Shown here: positions 48,846 to 57,288 of the stretch, piece by piece
How the letters are laid out: each line of letters begins with the position of its first letter
How positions within the stretch are numbered: position 1 is the stretch's first letter
Assembly (NCBI GenBank): GCA_020248865.1
Contig: JADCGS010000011.1
Coordinates: 43,035-107,034 of the forward strand
Reading direction: 5' to 3'
From: Burkholderiales bacterium
GTDB lineage: Bacteria > Pseudomonadota > Gammaproteobacteria > Burkholderiales > Burkholderiaceae_F
Length of the DNA: 64,000 nt
Notes under the pieces: generated by a model
Told to the model about the DNA's origin: nothing
The model's database searches: none
Seen by the model: only the letters and a program-made list of their open reading frames with translations
Program-made: the position numbers and the translations under genes

Positions 48846-50218
48846 CGTGGGCAGTCGGCCGGTTGCTGCTGGGGCGGCGCCGGCTGCGGCTTGCTGCCAC
48901 CCAGCGCGCCGAGCGCACCGCCCACCGCGCTGCCAATGCTGCGGCCCCAGCCGCCGCCGAGCACTGCGCCGCCGACCTCGGCGCCGACCTGGCTGCCGCT
49001 GCGCTGCGCCTCGTTACCGGCACTGGCCGCACGGCTGGGCGGCGGACAGGGATTGGTCGGGCTCGCGGCGGGGGTGGCGGCGCGGGTCGTGGTCGCGCCG
49101 GCGGTTACCGCTGCGCCAGCACCGGCTACCGCGGCGGTGCTGTCGCTTCCCGCTGCTGGCGCGGGCACTGCGGCGGTTGCCGCCTGGGGGGTCGGCGATG
49201 CAGCCGGCGATGCAGCCAGCGATCCAGCCGGCGCAGCGGCCGGACCGGCCGCACCGAGCGGCACGCTGGAAGCCACCGCCAGAGGCGGCGCGGCGGCGGC
49301 GCGCGCGATGTTGCTGTCGATGCGCTTCTGCGATGTCGGCACGTCGGGCAGCGGCTTGCCGATCAGCCCGGCCAGATAGTCGCGGTCGATCAGGCTCACC
49401 AGCGCGTCGCGCGCCGGACCGGCCGGCCCCTCCACGTTCACCACGATGTTGATCGGCTGCAGGCTGGCGCTCTGCTTGGGGCTCGGCACACCGAAGGTGA
49501 TGCGCAGTCCGCGTTCGGGCGGCAGCGGGTCGCCAAAGCTGCGGACGTTCATGCCAAGGCCGACCGAGAACAGTTGCGGGCCCTGCTGCAGGGTGTCGGC
49601 GCGCGCGTTCAGCGGATCGGTTTGCGGCTTGACGCTGGCGCGGTGCTCGGACTCCACGCGGCGCATCGCGTCCTCCAGGCGCCGGCCCTCGGCGCTCGCG
49701 CGGTCCGCCTGCGCCTGCTGCTCGGGCGTCAACGGCGGGTCGCTGCGGTTGCGCCGCGGGGCGCTGGCGTAGGCGGCGCGCATCTGGGTCTCCAGTTCCC
49801 TGCGCCGTGCCTCCTTGTCGGGTGGCAGCTTCTCCAGTTCCTCCACCTGCCGCAGCAGAGCAGCCCGCTGCTGGCTGCGCGCGCTGGCCTCTTCGGGCGA
49901 ATAGCGGTACAGGAAGCCGTCGACCGTGCTGACGCTGAAGCTGCCGATCTGCACATCGCGACACACGTCGCCGCCGGGGCGCCCGACGCGCAGCGCCGGC
50001 TCGGGTCGGTTCGGCACGCGCCGCTCGATCGGACGCACGGCCTCGGGCAGGCCGGCCACCAGCGCGGCGTGCGCGCGCTGCATGAACTCCACCTCGGCGG
50101 GCGTGTAGGCGCGATAACCGCCGACGCAGCCGCGCATCCCATGCGCAGCGGGCGCGGCGGTCAACAGCGAAGCCAGTGCCAGCGGCAGCAGCAAGGCGGG
50201 TCGTAACAGTCGATCCAT
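48842..50218 (-). CDS. Exported protein with C-terminal glycine-zipper module, unknown (second of pair)
   Basis: 458 residues from the ATG at 50218. A signal peptide (MDRLLRPALLLPLALASLLT, then AAPAAHG) leads to a mature protein with CVGGYRAYTPAEVEF and a charged helical region (about 110-210, likely coiled coil). A beta-type region, an Ala/Pro/Thr-rich linker (about 300-400) and a C-terminal module follow: CPPP, then GAEVGGAVLGGGWGRSIGSA, VGGALGALGG and the end PADCPR. The same module ends the upstream neighbour. GxxxG-rich helices of this kind insert in membranes or oligomerise. No known family recognised. The gene starts 29 nt after its neighbour's stop. Confidence 0.75.
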   Translation of the reverse strand: MDRLLRPALLLPLALASLLTAAPAAHGMRGCVGGYRAYTPAEVEFMQRAHAALVAGLPEAVRPIERRVPNRPEPALRVGRPGGDVCRDVQIGSFSVSTVDGFLYRYSPEEASARSQQRAALLRQVEELEKLPPDKEARRRELETQMRAAYASAPRRNRSDPPLTPEQQAQADRASAEGRRLEDAMRRVESEHRASVKPQTDPLNARADTLQQGPQLFSVGLGMNVRSFGDPLPPERGLRITFGVPSPKQSASLQPINIVVNVEGPAGPARDALVSLIDRDYLAGLIGKPLPDVPTSQKRIDSNIARAAAAPPLAVASSVPLGAAGPAAAPAGSLAASPAASPTPQAATAAVPAPAAGSDSTAAVAGAGAAVTAGATTTRAATPAASPTNPCPPPSRAASAGNEAQRSGSQVGAEVGGAVLGGGWGRSIGSAVGGALGALGGSKPQPAPPQQQPADCPR

Positions 50219-50247
50219 GGCAGATTCCCCGGAGTCCGATGCGATCA

Positions 50248-51711
50248 TCAACGCGGGCAGTCGGCCGGCACGTTGGCCGGCTCCTGCTTCTTGGCGCCGC
50301 CCAGCGCACCCAGCGCGCCGCCGACGGCGCTGCCGATGCTGCGGCCCCAGCCGCCGCCGAGAATGGCGCCGCCGACCTCCGCACCGGTGCGTGCGGCGTC
50401 GTTGCCGGTTGCCTGCTGCGGCGGCGGGCAGTCGGGCCGTGCCGGGGCGCTGGCGGCGGCCTGCGCGGGCGCACTGCCGCGGGCGGCGGCACCGGTGACC
50501 GCTCCGCCCGGCGCCGCGCCCATGCGGCCCGCATCCATGTTCACGCCGAGCATGGCCATCGCCGTGCTCTTGGTGCGCACGCGCACCGCCCACTCGGGCT
50601 CCCAGGCGATCTTCACGTCGGTCGGGCGGGGCGGATGCGCGAGGTTCAGCTCAGGACCATAAGCGATCATGCGCAGCATCCCGCCCTGGCCCTTGGCGAA
50701 GATGCCCTGCGGAATCGCGCACTGCGTGACCGCGGGCGCGAGCAGCACCTTCTCGCGCAGCCACTGCTCGACGTTGGCGGGTGAGGCGTAGTCCATCAGG
50801 CCCATGCCGAAGTCCGGCACCTCGGCCGAGCTCCAGAACACCATCTCGGTCACGCCGCCCTGCTCGCCGCCGCTCATGGCATTGAGAAAGTAGGCGCGCG
50901 CATTGGGCACCGCCGCCCACGACAGCCGCAGTGCATCGGTGAGCGTGCCGGCCTGCTGCAGGGCGATGGGCGCCATGAAGTCGTGTGCGGCGCCCAGCGC
51001 AAAGCGCAGCTCGGCCGGCACGCCCTCGCCGGCGAGCGCATGGTCGCCGGCGAGCGATGCCGTGCTGGCGAAACTGCGCCGGTCCTTCTCGTTGGGCCAG
51101 ATGCTGTGGCCGGGGCGGGCCACCGCGCCGCGCTCGCGCGGCGCCCGGCCCTGCATGAAGTTGCCCCACTCGGCCGACGGGCCCTTGGAGAAGTCGAGCA
51201 CACGCGGCTGGCCGGGGCGCACCGTCTCGCTGCAGCCCCAGTAGAAGAGGATGCGGCCCCTGGGCTGCTCGAAGTCATCGGGCTCGCGCGGCGTGACGGT
51301 GCCGCTGCCCGGGCTGCGCGGCTCCACCTTCACCGGCAGCAACGGCACGCTCGGCGCCAGGCCCGTGCCGGCCGGCACCGCCTGCGTGGCCTCGGCGCCG
51401 CCAGGCTTGCGCTGCGTGACGAAGGCGATGTCCACATGCCGGCCAGGCGCCATGCCGCGCGTGTTGCCGAAGGCGTTGTTGCCCTGCGCGGCGCCGCCGC
51501 CGAACACACCCCCGATGCTGGGCATGGCCGGCATCTCCGGCACGCCGGGCATGGTGGCGGTGGCCACGTCCATCCACAGCTGCGCCACCGGCGGCTTGAC
51601 GACCTGCTGCGGCGCCTTGGTCTGGGCGGCTGCGGGCAGGGTGGCGGCCAGCGCTGCGACGACGGCGGCCGTGCGAGCGCAAGAGATGGGGCCGGCGAAA
51701 TAGCGTGACAT
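50248..51711 (-). CDS. Exported protein with C-terminal glycine-zipper module, unknown (first of pair)
   Basis: 487 residues from the ATG at 51711. Signal peptide (ARTAAVVAALAATLPAAAQ). Next comes a region with ILFYWGCSETVRPGQPRVLD and a segment LRLSWAAVPNARAYFLNAMS that resembles a beta-sandwich strand pair. Next comes GMLRMIAYGPELNLAHPP, an Ala-rich linker, and the C-terminal module: DCPPP, GAEVGGAILGGGWGRSIGSA, VGGALGALGG, PADCPR. The module is nearly identical to that of the downstream protein at 48842-50218. Its promoter must lie in 51712-52179, divergent from a subtilase gene. Function unknown; both proteins probably act together outside the cytoplasm. Confidence 0.78.
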   Translation of the reverse strand: MSRYFAGPISCARTAAVVAALAATLPAAAQTKAPQQVVKPPVAQLWMDVATATMPGVPEMPAMPSIGGVFGGGAAQGNNAFGNTRGMAPGRHVDIAFVTQRKPGGAEATQAVPAGTGLAPSVPLLPVKVEPRSPGSGTVTPREPDDFEQPRGRILFYWGCSETVRPGQPRVLDFSKGPSAEWGNFMQGRAPRERGAVARPGHSIWPNEKDRRSFASTASLAGDHALAGEGVPAELRFALGAAHDFMAPIALQQAGTLTDALRLSWAAVPNARAYFLNAMSGGEQGGVTEMVFWSSAEVPDFGMGLMDYASPANVEQWLREKVLLAPAVTQCAIPQGIFAKGQGGMLRMIAYGPELNLAHPPRPTDVKIAWEPEWAVRVRTKSTAMAMLGVNMDAGRMGAAPGGAVTGAAARGSAPAQAAASAPARPDCPPPQQATGNDAARTGAEVGGAILGGGWGRSIGSAVGGALGALGGAKKQEPANVPADCPR

Positions 51712-51863
51712 GGCAAACCTCCAGCAGTGAACCGACTCTAGACAGGGGGGCGTGACGCAAGCGTCGCTTTATGCATGCTGCGCCGTGAATTCGGCTGCGG
51801 AGGATTCACGCGGTTGGCGGGCGGATCGCTTGGCGTCGCACGGCGTGCTTGGGGCGCCGCCGG

Positions 51864-52057
51864 CCCTCACCCGGCCGCTGCGCGGCCACCCTCTCCCGCT
51901 GATGCGGGCGAGGGTTGGCATCGGCGTCACGTCGGGTTGGCATCGCCGTCGCACGAGCGGGCGAGGGATGGCTTCGCCGTCACGTGAGCGGGCGGGGGGC
52001 GCTGGCTCGTTCTTCTCCCTCTCCCCATCCGGGGGAGAGGGCTGGGGTGAGGGGCAC
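51864..52057. repeat. Dispersed palindromic repeats upstream of the subtilase
   Basis: The 468-nt gap 51712-52179 is mostly repeats. CCCTCACCC (51864-51872) leads to a palindrome CCCTCTCCCGC-TGAT-GCGGGCGAGGG ending near 51912; 51886-51908 is an exact 23-nt match, inverted, to 58924-58946 inside icmF. Next come imperfect direct repeats of about 25-31 bp (GGGTTGGCATCGNCGTC type, 51912-51990). A second palindrome CCCTCTCCCC/GGGGAGAGGG is at 52017-52041, with GGGGTGAGGG beyond it. Promoters for the two divergent neighbours must also lie here but were not resolved. Confidence 0.75.
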
Positions 52058-52179
52058 GAGCCTCTTGCAGGCGCTCACGAGCCCCTGCGCCTCCCCGCTT
52101 CTGCGCCTTGCGTCAGGCCGCGCGCGCTGGCAGCGTTCGCCCTGCGGTCCACGCCAGCAAGAACAGGGAGGGTCGCGGC

Positions 52180-54006
52180 ATGGTCACACGACTGAAGACG
52201 CGTCCGCACCAGCTGCGGCCGCAGATCACGCGCCCGGCGCGGCAGATGGATCCGCGGCTGCAACGCGCCCTGGCGCAGTACGAGTCGCGCGGCGTGGGCA
52301 AGAGCAGGCGCGCGCGCACCGCATCGACCACGCCTGAGGAGGTGGCGGTGATCGCCAAGATCGATGACCTGGCGGAGTGGCAGAACCTGCGCGGTGTGCG
52401 CCACATCGCCACCATCGGTGCACAGGACGCTGCCGATGGCAGCTGGATCGTCACCGCCCGCGTCGAGCTGCGCGAGATCCGCGCGGTGCGCGAGCAGCCA
52501 TTCGTGAAGGCGCTCAAGGCGGCCCAACGCGTGCGCAAGCAGCTCACGGCCACGGTGCCGGGTATCCGCGCCGATGCGGCGTCGCTGCCGGCTGCAGCCG
52601 GGGCGGATGGCGGCGCCGGCGTGCTGCTGGGCGTGATCGACTGCGGCTGCGCCATCGGCCACGAGCACTTGCGCCACCCCGATGGCCGCACGCGCCTGGA
52701 GGCGCTGTGGGACCAGAACGCCCGCGTGGCGGCGGAAGAAGGCGCCTTCGGCTACGGCCGGCTGATCGGTGCCGAGGCGATCGACGCGGCGCTCGCCACC
52801 GACACGCCCGAGCGCACGCTGCGCTACGTCTTCGACAACCGCGAGCCGGCGCACGGCACGCACGTTCTCGACATCGCCGGCGGCAGCGGCCGCGCCCCCG
52901 GCGTAGCGCCGCGCGCGAGCCTTGCCTTCGTGGAGCTGGGCCTGACCGACGTGCCCGACCGCGGCCTGAAGTCGGTCGGCGCCACCTTCGGCGACTCGGT
53001 GCTGGTGCTGGAGGCCACCAAGATGCTGTTCGATGCGGCCGGCAACCGGCCTTGCGTGGTCAACCTGTCGCTCGGCATGAACGGCGGCCCGCACGACGGC
53101 AGCACGCTGGTGGAGCAGGGCCTCGACCGCCTGCTGCTGGAGCGGCCGGAGCGTGCGGTGGTGATCGCCGCGGCCAACTCGTATGCCGACGGCATCCACG
53201 CCGCGGGCACCGTGCCGGCGGGGCAGAGCGCCACGCTCGCCTGGGAGGTGGGCCGCGCCGACCGCAGCGAGAACGAGCTGGAGGTCTGGTACCCCGGCGC
53301 CCACGCGCTGGCGGCCGAGATCGTGGCGCCCGATGGCCGCTCGCTCGGCGTGCTGGCGCCGGGCGAGACGATGCGCGTGACCGCCGACCGCAGCGTGGTG
53401 CTGTACGCGGTGCATCGCGCGGGCGACTCGGGCAATGGCGACAACGTGATCAACGTGTGGCAGTCCGACCGCTGCCCCGGCGGCCGCTGGACCGTGCGCC
53501 TGCACGGCGAGCCGCGCCGGGACACGCCGTACCACGCATGGATCGAGCGCGACGATGCCGGCCAGTCGAGCTTCGGCGCGCCGCACGACAACTCGCACAC
53601 GCTGGGCACGTTTTCCTGCGGCCGGCTGTCGATCGTGGTGGCCTCCTACAGCGAGCGCTCGCCGGCCAAGCGCATCTCGTGGTTCAGCAGCAGCGGGCCG
53701 ACGCGCGACGGCCGCCGCAAGCCGGAGCTCTCGGCGCCGGGCCACGCCGTACTGGCGGCCGACTCGCAGACCGGCGACGGCCGCACCCGCATGAGCGGCA
53801 CCAGCATGGCCGCGCCGGCGGTGGCCGGCGGCATTGCGCTCGTCTTTGCGGCGGCCCGCCGCAAGGGCAAGCGGCTCACCATCGAGCAGTTGCGCCAGCT
53901 GCTGATCGACACCGCGCGGCCGATGGGCCGGCAGGGCTGGGACCCGCGCTACGGCTACGGCCGTATCGACATCGCGGCGGCCATCAAGCGGCTCGACTCC
54001 CTGTAG
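52180..54006 (+). CDS. Subtilisin-like serine peptidase (S8 family), no signal peptide
   Basis: 608 residues from the ATG at 52180, behind GGGAGGG. The catalytic triad is intact: Asp154 in GVIDCGCAIGHEH, His225 in AHGTHVLDIAGG and Ser542 in MSGTSMAAPAVAGG. The oxyanion Asn333 is in IAAANSYADG. About 200 residues separate Asn333 from Ser542, against roughly 60 in subtilisin, so there is an inserted beta-rich domain (about 345-500). The N-terminus is basic (RLKTRPHQLRPQITRPARQM) with no hydrophobic signal, so export by Sec is not supported. A starter region of about 150 residues may be a prodomain. Confidence 0.9.
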   Translation: MVTRLKTRPHQLRPQITRPARQMDPRLQRALAQYESRGVGKSRRARTASTTPEEVAVIAKIDDLAEWQNLRGVRHIATIGAQDAADGSWIVTARVELREIRAVREQPFVKALKAAQRVRKQLTATVPGIRADAASLPAAAGADGGAGVLLGVIDCGCAIGHEHLRHPDGRTRLEALWDQNARVAAEEGAFGYGRLIGAEAIDAALATDTPERTLRYVFDNREPAHGTHVLDIAGGSGRAPGVAPRASLAFVELGLTDVPDRGLKSVGATFGDSVLVLEATKMLFDAAGNRPCVVNLSLGMNGGPHDGSTLVEQGLDRLLLERPERAVVIAAANSYADGIHAAGTVPAGQSATLAWEVGRADRSENELEVWYPGAHALAAEIVAPDGRSLGVLAPGETMRVTADRSVVLYAVHRAGDSGNGDNVINVWQSDRCPGGRWTVRLHGEPRRDTPYHAWIERDDAGQSSFGAPHDNSHTLGTFSCGRLSIVVASYSERSPAKRISWFSSSGPTRDGRRKPELSAPGHAVLAADSQTGDGRTRMSGTSMAAPAVAGGIALVFAAARRKGKRLTIEQLRQLLIDTARPMGRQGWDPRYGYGRIDIAAAIKRLDSL

Positions 54007-54075
54007 GCGGGCGGCGCCTCAGTCGGCCGGGGCCGCTGCATCGGCCTGCAGCACGGCCGAGCGCGGCAACAAGAA

Positions 54076-54094
54076 GGGGCGCCCGCGGCGCCCC
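54076..54094 (+). terminator. Hairpin after the subtilase
   Basis: GGGGCGCC (54076-54083) and GGCGCCCC (54087-54094) with a three-base loop, 70 nt after the subtilase stop. No T tract. Confidence 0.5.
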
Positions 54095-54115
54095 CTGTCC
54101 GTGCCAGCTACCCCG

Positions 54116-54366
54116 GCCTGGCCCGGATGTTTCACCAGGGACGCGGGATTTGCGCGGATGCCCGCGCGAGCCGGATTGCGCGACAGGGGCGCAGCCGCTG
54201 CCCGTAGGCATCGGCGAGCACTTGAGCGAAATGTGGCCGCGCGGGCGCCGCGCAAACCCGCGGTGCCCCGGCCGTCCAAATTGGCTTGGGCCAAGTGCTG
54301 GGTACCGCCGCAGCTTACGGAGGCCGATCGTGGATGCACGGGGGCGACCTGGTGAAACCTCCAGGC
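54116..54366. repeat. Inverted-repeat element of about 250 bp
   Basis: The 359-nt gap 54007-54365 contains an element with nested inverted repeats. The outer ends are GCCTGG...GTTTCACCAGG (54116-54139) and CCTGGTGAAAC..CCAGGC (54348-54366), with an 11-bp perfect core. An inner pair is CGCGGGATTTGCGCGG (54142-54157) and CCGCGCAAACCCGCG (54248-54262), matching except for one extra A. No open frame within it shows transposase features. A MITE-like or decayed mobile element is possible. Its right end touches the efp stop codon. Confidence 0.55.
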
Positions 54367-54920
54367 TAGACCCGCTTGCGGTACTCGTGCTCGCGGGTGT
54401 CGATCTCGACCCTGTCGCCGGTCTGCACGAACAGCGGCACCATGATCTCGAAGCCGGTTGCGATCTTGGCGCTCTTGAGCACCTTGCCCGAGGTGTCGCC
54501 CTTCACGGCGGGCTCGGTCTGCGTGATCTCGCGCACGACGGTGGTGGGCAGCTCGACCGAAATGGCGCGGCCTTCGTAGAACACCACGGACACGGGCATG
54601 TTGTCCTCGAGATAGCTGATCGCGTCGCCCATGTTGTCGGCCTCGACCTCGAACTGGTTGTAGTCGCTGTCCATGAAGACGTACATCGGATCGGCAAAGT
54701 ACGAGTAGGTGCAGTCCTTCTTGTCGAGGATCACCTGGTCGACCTTGTCGTCGGCCTTGAACACGACCTCGGTGCCGCCGGCGTTGAGCAGGCTTCTGAG
54801 CTTCATGCGCACGGTGGCCGAGTTGCGGCCGCCGCGCGAGTACTCGGCGCGCTGCACCACCATCGGGTCCTTGCCATGCATGATGACGTTACCGGCGCGG
54901 ATTTCCTGGGCGATCTTCAT
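54366..54920 (-). CDS. efp: Translation elongation factor P
   Basis: 184 residues from the ATG at 54920, the usual length. EF-P relieves ribosome stalling at polyproline. The tip loop reads [11 protein letters not shown] with Arg32 in the position that is rhamnosylated by EarP in bacteria with this type of EF-P; E. coli has Lys34 there instead. The KOW-like domain and two OB folds are complete, ending [12 protein letters not shown]. The earP gene lies 173 nt upstream on the same strand. Confidence 0.97.
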   Translation of the reverse strand: MKIAQEIRAGNVIMHGKDPMVVQRAEYSRGGRNSATVRMKLRSLLNAGGTEVVFKADDKVDQVILDKKDCTYSYFADPMYVFMDSDYNQFEVEADNMGDAISYLEDNMPVSVVFYEGRAISVELPTTVVREITQTEPAVKGDTSGKVLKSAKIATGFEIMVPLFVQTGDRVEIDTREHEYRKRV

Positions 54921-55093
54921 GGACGACTCTCTTCGTGCGTGAGTCCGGCGGCCGGCGTGGGCGCGGCTTGCGCGGAACGATGGGGCTGCTGGGTGGGTTG
55001 CGTCGCCGCGCGGGCGGGCGCAGGGTCCGCGACGGCAGGCTCCGGCCACCGGGTACGGCGGAGGCCGTAAGCCCGCGTGCGAAACCCGCAATA

Positions 55094-56188
55094 TTACCGA
55101 CGTTCCGCGACGAATGCCCGCAGCCGGCCGGCCAGGTCCGGCTGCGCCAGCAGACGGTCGCGCCAGACCGCGCAGTGCGCGCGCCAGGCCGGCCACAGCG
55201 GCGGCGCGGGCAGCAGCCCCTGCGCCGGTGCGGGCAGCAGGCCGTTCCAGGCGAGGCCGGCCCGCGTGACGGCAGCCGCCAGCGCAGGTGCGGCCCCGGC
55301 CAGGAAGCGCTGCTGGAATGCCGCCAGCTTGCCCGCGTGGGCGCCGTCTTCCTGCGGGTAGGCCTGCCACAGGAACGGCTGGCCGGCCCACTGCGCGCGC
55401 ACGAACGAGTCCTCGCCGCGCACCAGGTTCAGGTCGCAGCTCCACAGAAGCAGGTCGAAGTCGCGCTGCGTCAGGGCCGGCAGCTCCCGCGCGCGCAGCG
55501 CGCCGCGGCGGGCCTGCGGGCCGAGCAGCGCACGCAGCTGCCGCGCGGCAGGGCCGGGTGTGGCCAGCAGCAGGGTGGGCGCCTGCGCCAGGTCATCGAG
55601 CAGCGCCGCCAGCGCGGCGTTGTGGTAGCAGAACAGGCTCACGCAGCGCTCGCCGGCGGCGGGCGCGAGGCCCTGCGCTGTCAGCCACGCGCGCCTGCCC
55701 TGCGCCGCAAAGTCGCGCTGGCGCTGCGCCAGGCCGGGCTCGCGCAGCAGCCCGCCGGAGCGCTCGGTGAAGCCCGGGTAGAAGAACCACTTGGCCAGCC
55801 CGCGCCCCGGTCCGCTCGCCTGCGGCGACGGCAGGCCGTGGTTGCGTTCGACGTAGTCTTCGGCGCTCAGGTACTCGAGGTTGATCCACACGGGCGGGCG
55901 CGCCCTCGCCGCCCTCGCCGCCATCGCCGCCACGAACGGCGGCGGCAGCGCGCAGCCAAAGGCCTCGATGACCACCTCGCCCGGCTCGGCCACGGCGGCC
56001 CCGTCCGCCGGCCACGCGCACACCTGCACGCCCGGCGCACCCTGCGGCGCCATCCACGCCAGCGCGCCCGCGTCGTCGGTCCACAGCCGCACCGCCTCGC
56101 CCCGGCCCGCCAGATCGGCCGCCAGCCGCCAGCACACGCCGATGTCGCCGAAGTTGTCGATGACGCGGCAGAACAGGTCCCACTGCAT
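55094..56188 (-). CDS. earP: EF-P arginine rhamnosyltransferase EarP
   Basis: 364 residues. EarP transfers rhamnose from dTDP-rhamnose to Arg32 of EF-P. The N-terminal catalytic aspartates are in [17 protein letters not shown] (Asp11 and Asp15). The nucleotide-sugar site is [20 protein letters not shown] with the family glutamate. [16 protein letters not shown] and [14 protein letters not shown] are further signatures. Co-orientation with efp fits the known genetic link. The dTDP-rhamnose genes are not in this window. Confidence 0.95.
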   Translation of the reverse strand: MQWDLFCRVIDNFGDIGVCWRLAADLAGRGEAVRLWTDDAGALAWMAPQGAPGVQVCAWPADGAAVAEPGEVVIEAFGCALPPPFVAAMAARAARARPPVWINLEYLSAEDYVERNHGLPSPQASGPGRGLAKWFFYPGFTERSGGLLREPGLAQRQRDFAAQGRRAWLTAQGLAPAAGERCVSLFCYHNAALAALLDDLAQAPTLLLATPGPAARQLRALLGPQARRGALRARELPALTQRDFDLLLWSCDLNLVRGEDSFVRAQWAGQPFLWQAYPQEDGAHAGKLAAFQQRFLAGAAPALAAAVTRAGLAWNGLLPAPAQGLLPAPPLWPAWRAHCAVWRDRLLAQPDLAGRLRAFVAERR

Positions 56189-56231
56189 GCGTTTGCCTTG
56201 CTCCGCCCGTCGGCCGCGCCGTCCCCGCCCG

Positions 56232-56930
56232 TCACCAGGGCAGGCGCTGCCCGTCGTAGCTGACGAAGCTGCCGCTGTCCTCCGGCCCCAGCCCCTGCAG
56301 CGTGCGCCACATCTGCGCGACCGCCTGGCCGGGGTCGCGCCCGATCTCGTCGCCGCGGAAAGGCCGCGACAGCGCCGACTTCACCGTACCCGGGTGCAGC
56401 GCGACGATGGCGGCCCCCGGATGGGTGCGGTGCAGCTCGATCGAGGCCGTCTTCACCAGCATGTTCAGCGCCGCCTTCGAGGCCCGGTAGCTGGCCCAGC
56501 CGCCCAGGCGGTTGTCGCCGATGCTGCCCACCTTGGCCGACAGTAGGGCCATCAGGCCGCATTGCGGGTCCAGCAGCGGCGTGAAGTGGCGCAGCACGAG
56601 TGCCGGCCCGAGGGTGTTGAGGCGGAACACGTCCTCCATCGCAACCAGGTCGAGGTCCGCCAGGCGCTTTTCGGGTCGTGCGCGCGGCGTGTGCAGCACG
56701 CCGGTGGCCACGATCGCCACCTGCAGCGGGGCGTGCGCGCGCAGGGCCGCCGCGGCCGCCGCCACGGTTTGCGGTCGCGCGTAGTCGATCGGCGGGTCGG
56801 TCTGACGACCCAGCGCATGGACCGCCGCGCAGCCCGGCTCGGCGCGCAGCTGCTGCATGAAGGCCGAACCGATGGCGCCCCCCGCCCCGATGACGAGCGC
56901 GCGGTAGCCCGGGGGAAGGGCGGCCGTCAT
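56232..56930 (-). CDS. C-factor-like short-chain dehydrogenase
   Basis: 232 residues from the ATG at 56930. The NAD(P) site is VIGAGGAIGSAFMQQL near residues 12-27. The catalytic Ser and YxxxK appear as LSAKVGSIGDNR and WASYRASKAALN. It ends SGSFVSYDGQRLPW, typical of the CsgA/C-factor SDR group. A longer frame upstream is arginine- and proline-rich with no domain. Its end lies 43 nt from the earP start, so co-transcription with earP is possible. The substrate is unknown. Confidence 0.9.
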   Translation of the reverse strand: MTAALPPGYRALVIGAGGAIGSAFMQQLRAEPGCAAVHALGRQTDPPIDYARPQTVAAAAAALRAHAPLQVAIVATGVLHTPRARPEKRLADLDLVAMEDVFRLNTLGPALVLRHFTPLLDPQCGLMALLSAKVGSIGDNRLGGWASYRASKAALNMLVKTASIELHRTHPGAAIVALHPGTVKSALSRPFRGDEIGRDPGQAVAQMWRTLQGLGPEDSGSFVSYDGQRLPW

Positions 56931-57212
56931 GGGGCCGAAGCCCGCCCCGCCGGCAGCCGCCGGTCGCGCACGACGACCCGCGCGCGCCGGCCCGACGTCG
57001 GGTGCGCAGTGAGCGGCCTGGGTGTGCTGATGGACATGGGTGAGCGCAATCCGGCGTGCGGGCCTGCAGGCTGTCGATTGTGCAGGAGCGCGGCGGAATG
57101 GGTTCGGCTCTTTCGGGGCGGCGCGGCGGGTCGCCGCCGCGTGCGTGGCGTCGCGGCGCACCGGCGGCCGGCGCCCGATGCCGGGCGGCGGCGCGAGTGT
57201 CGGTGGCGCGAG

Positions 57213-57240
57213 TTGACGCACGGGTCAAGCGGGCTAAGCT
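57213..57240 (+). promoter_or_regulatory. Sigma-70-like promoter of icmF
   Basis: TTGACG (57213-57218) and TAAGCT (57235-57240), spacer 16 nt, in a 358-nt gap. The predicted start is about 40 nt before the icmF ATG, which has GGAG at 57277-57280. The remainder of the gap (56931-57212) is GC-rich with no gene seen. Confidence 0.5.
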
Positions 57241-57288
57241 CGCCCGGGTTGCCGTCTGCACGCCCCGCCCCGTTGCGGAGACCTCCCG

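Noticed and set aside
56931..57221. N-terminal extension of the short-chain dehydrogenase
   Set aside because: The extra 97 residues are Arg/Pro/Ala-rich and precede the normal SDR start. The ATG at 56930 lies just before the nucleotide-binding motif.
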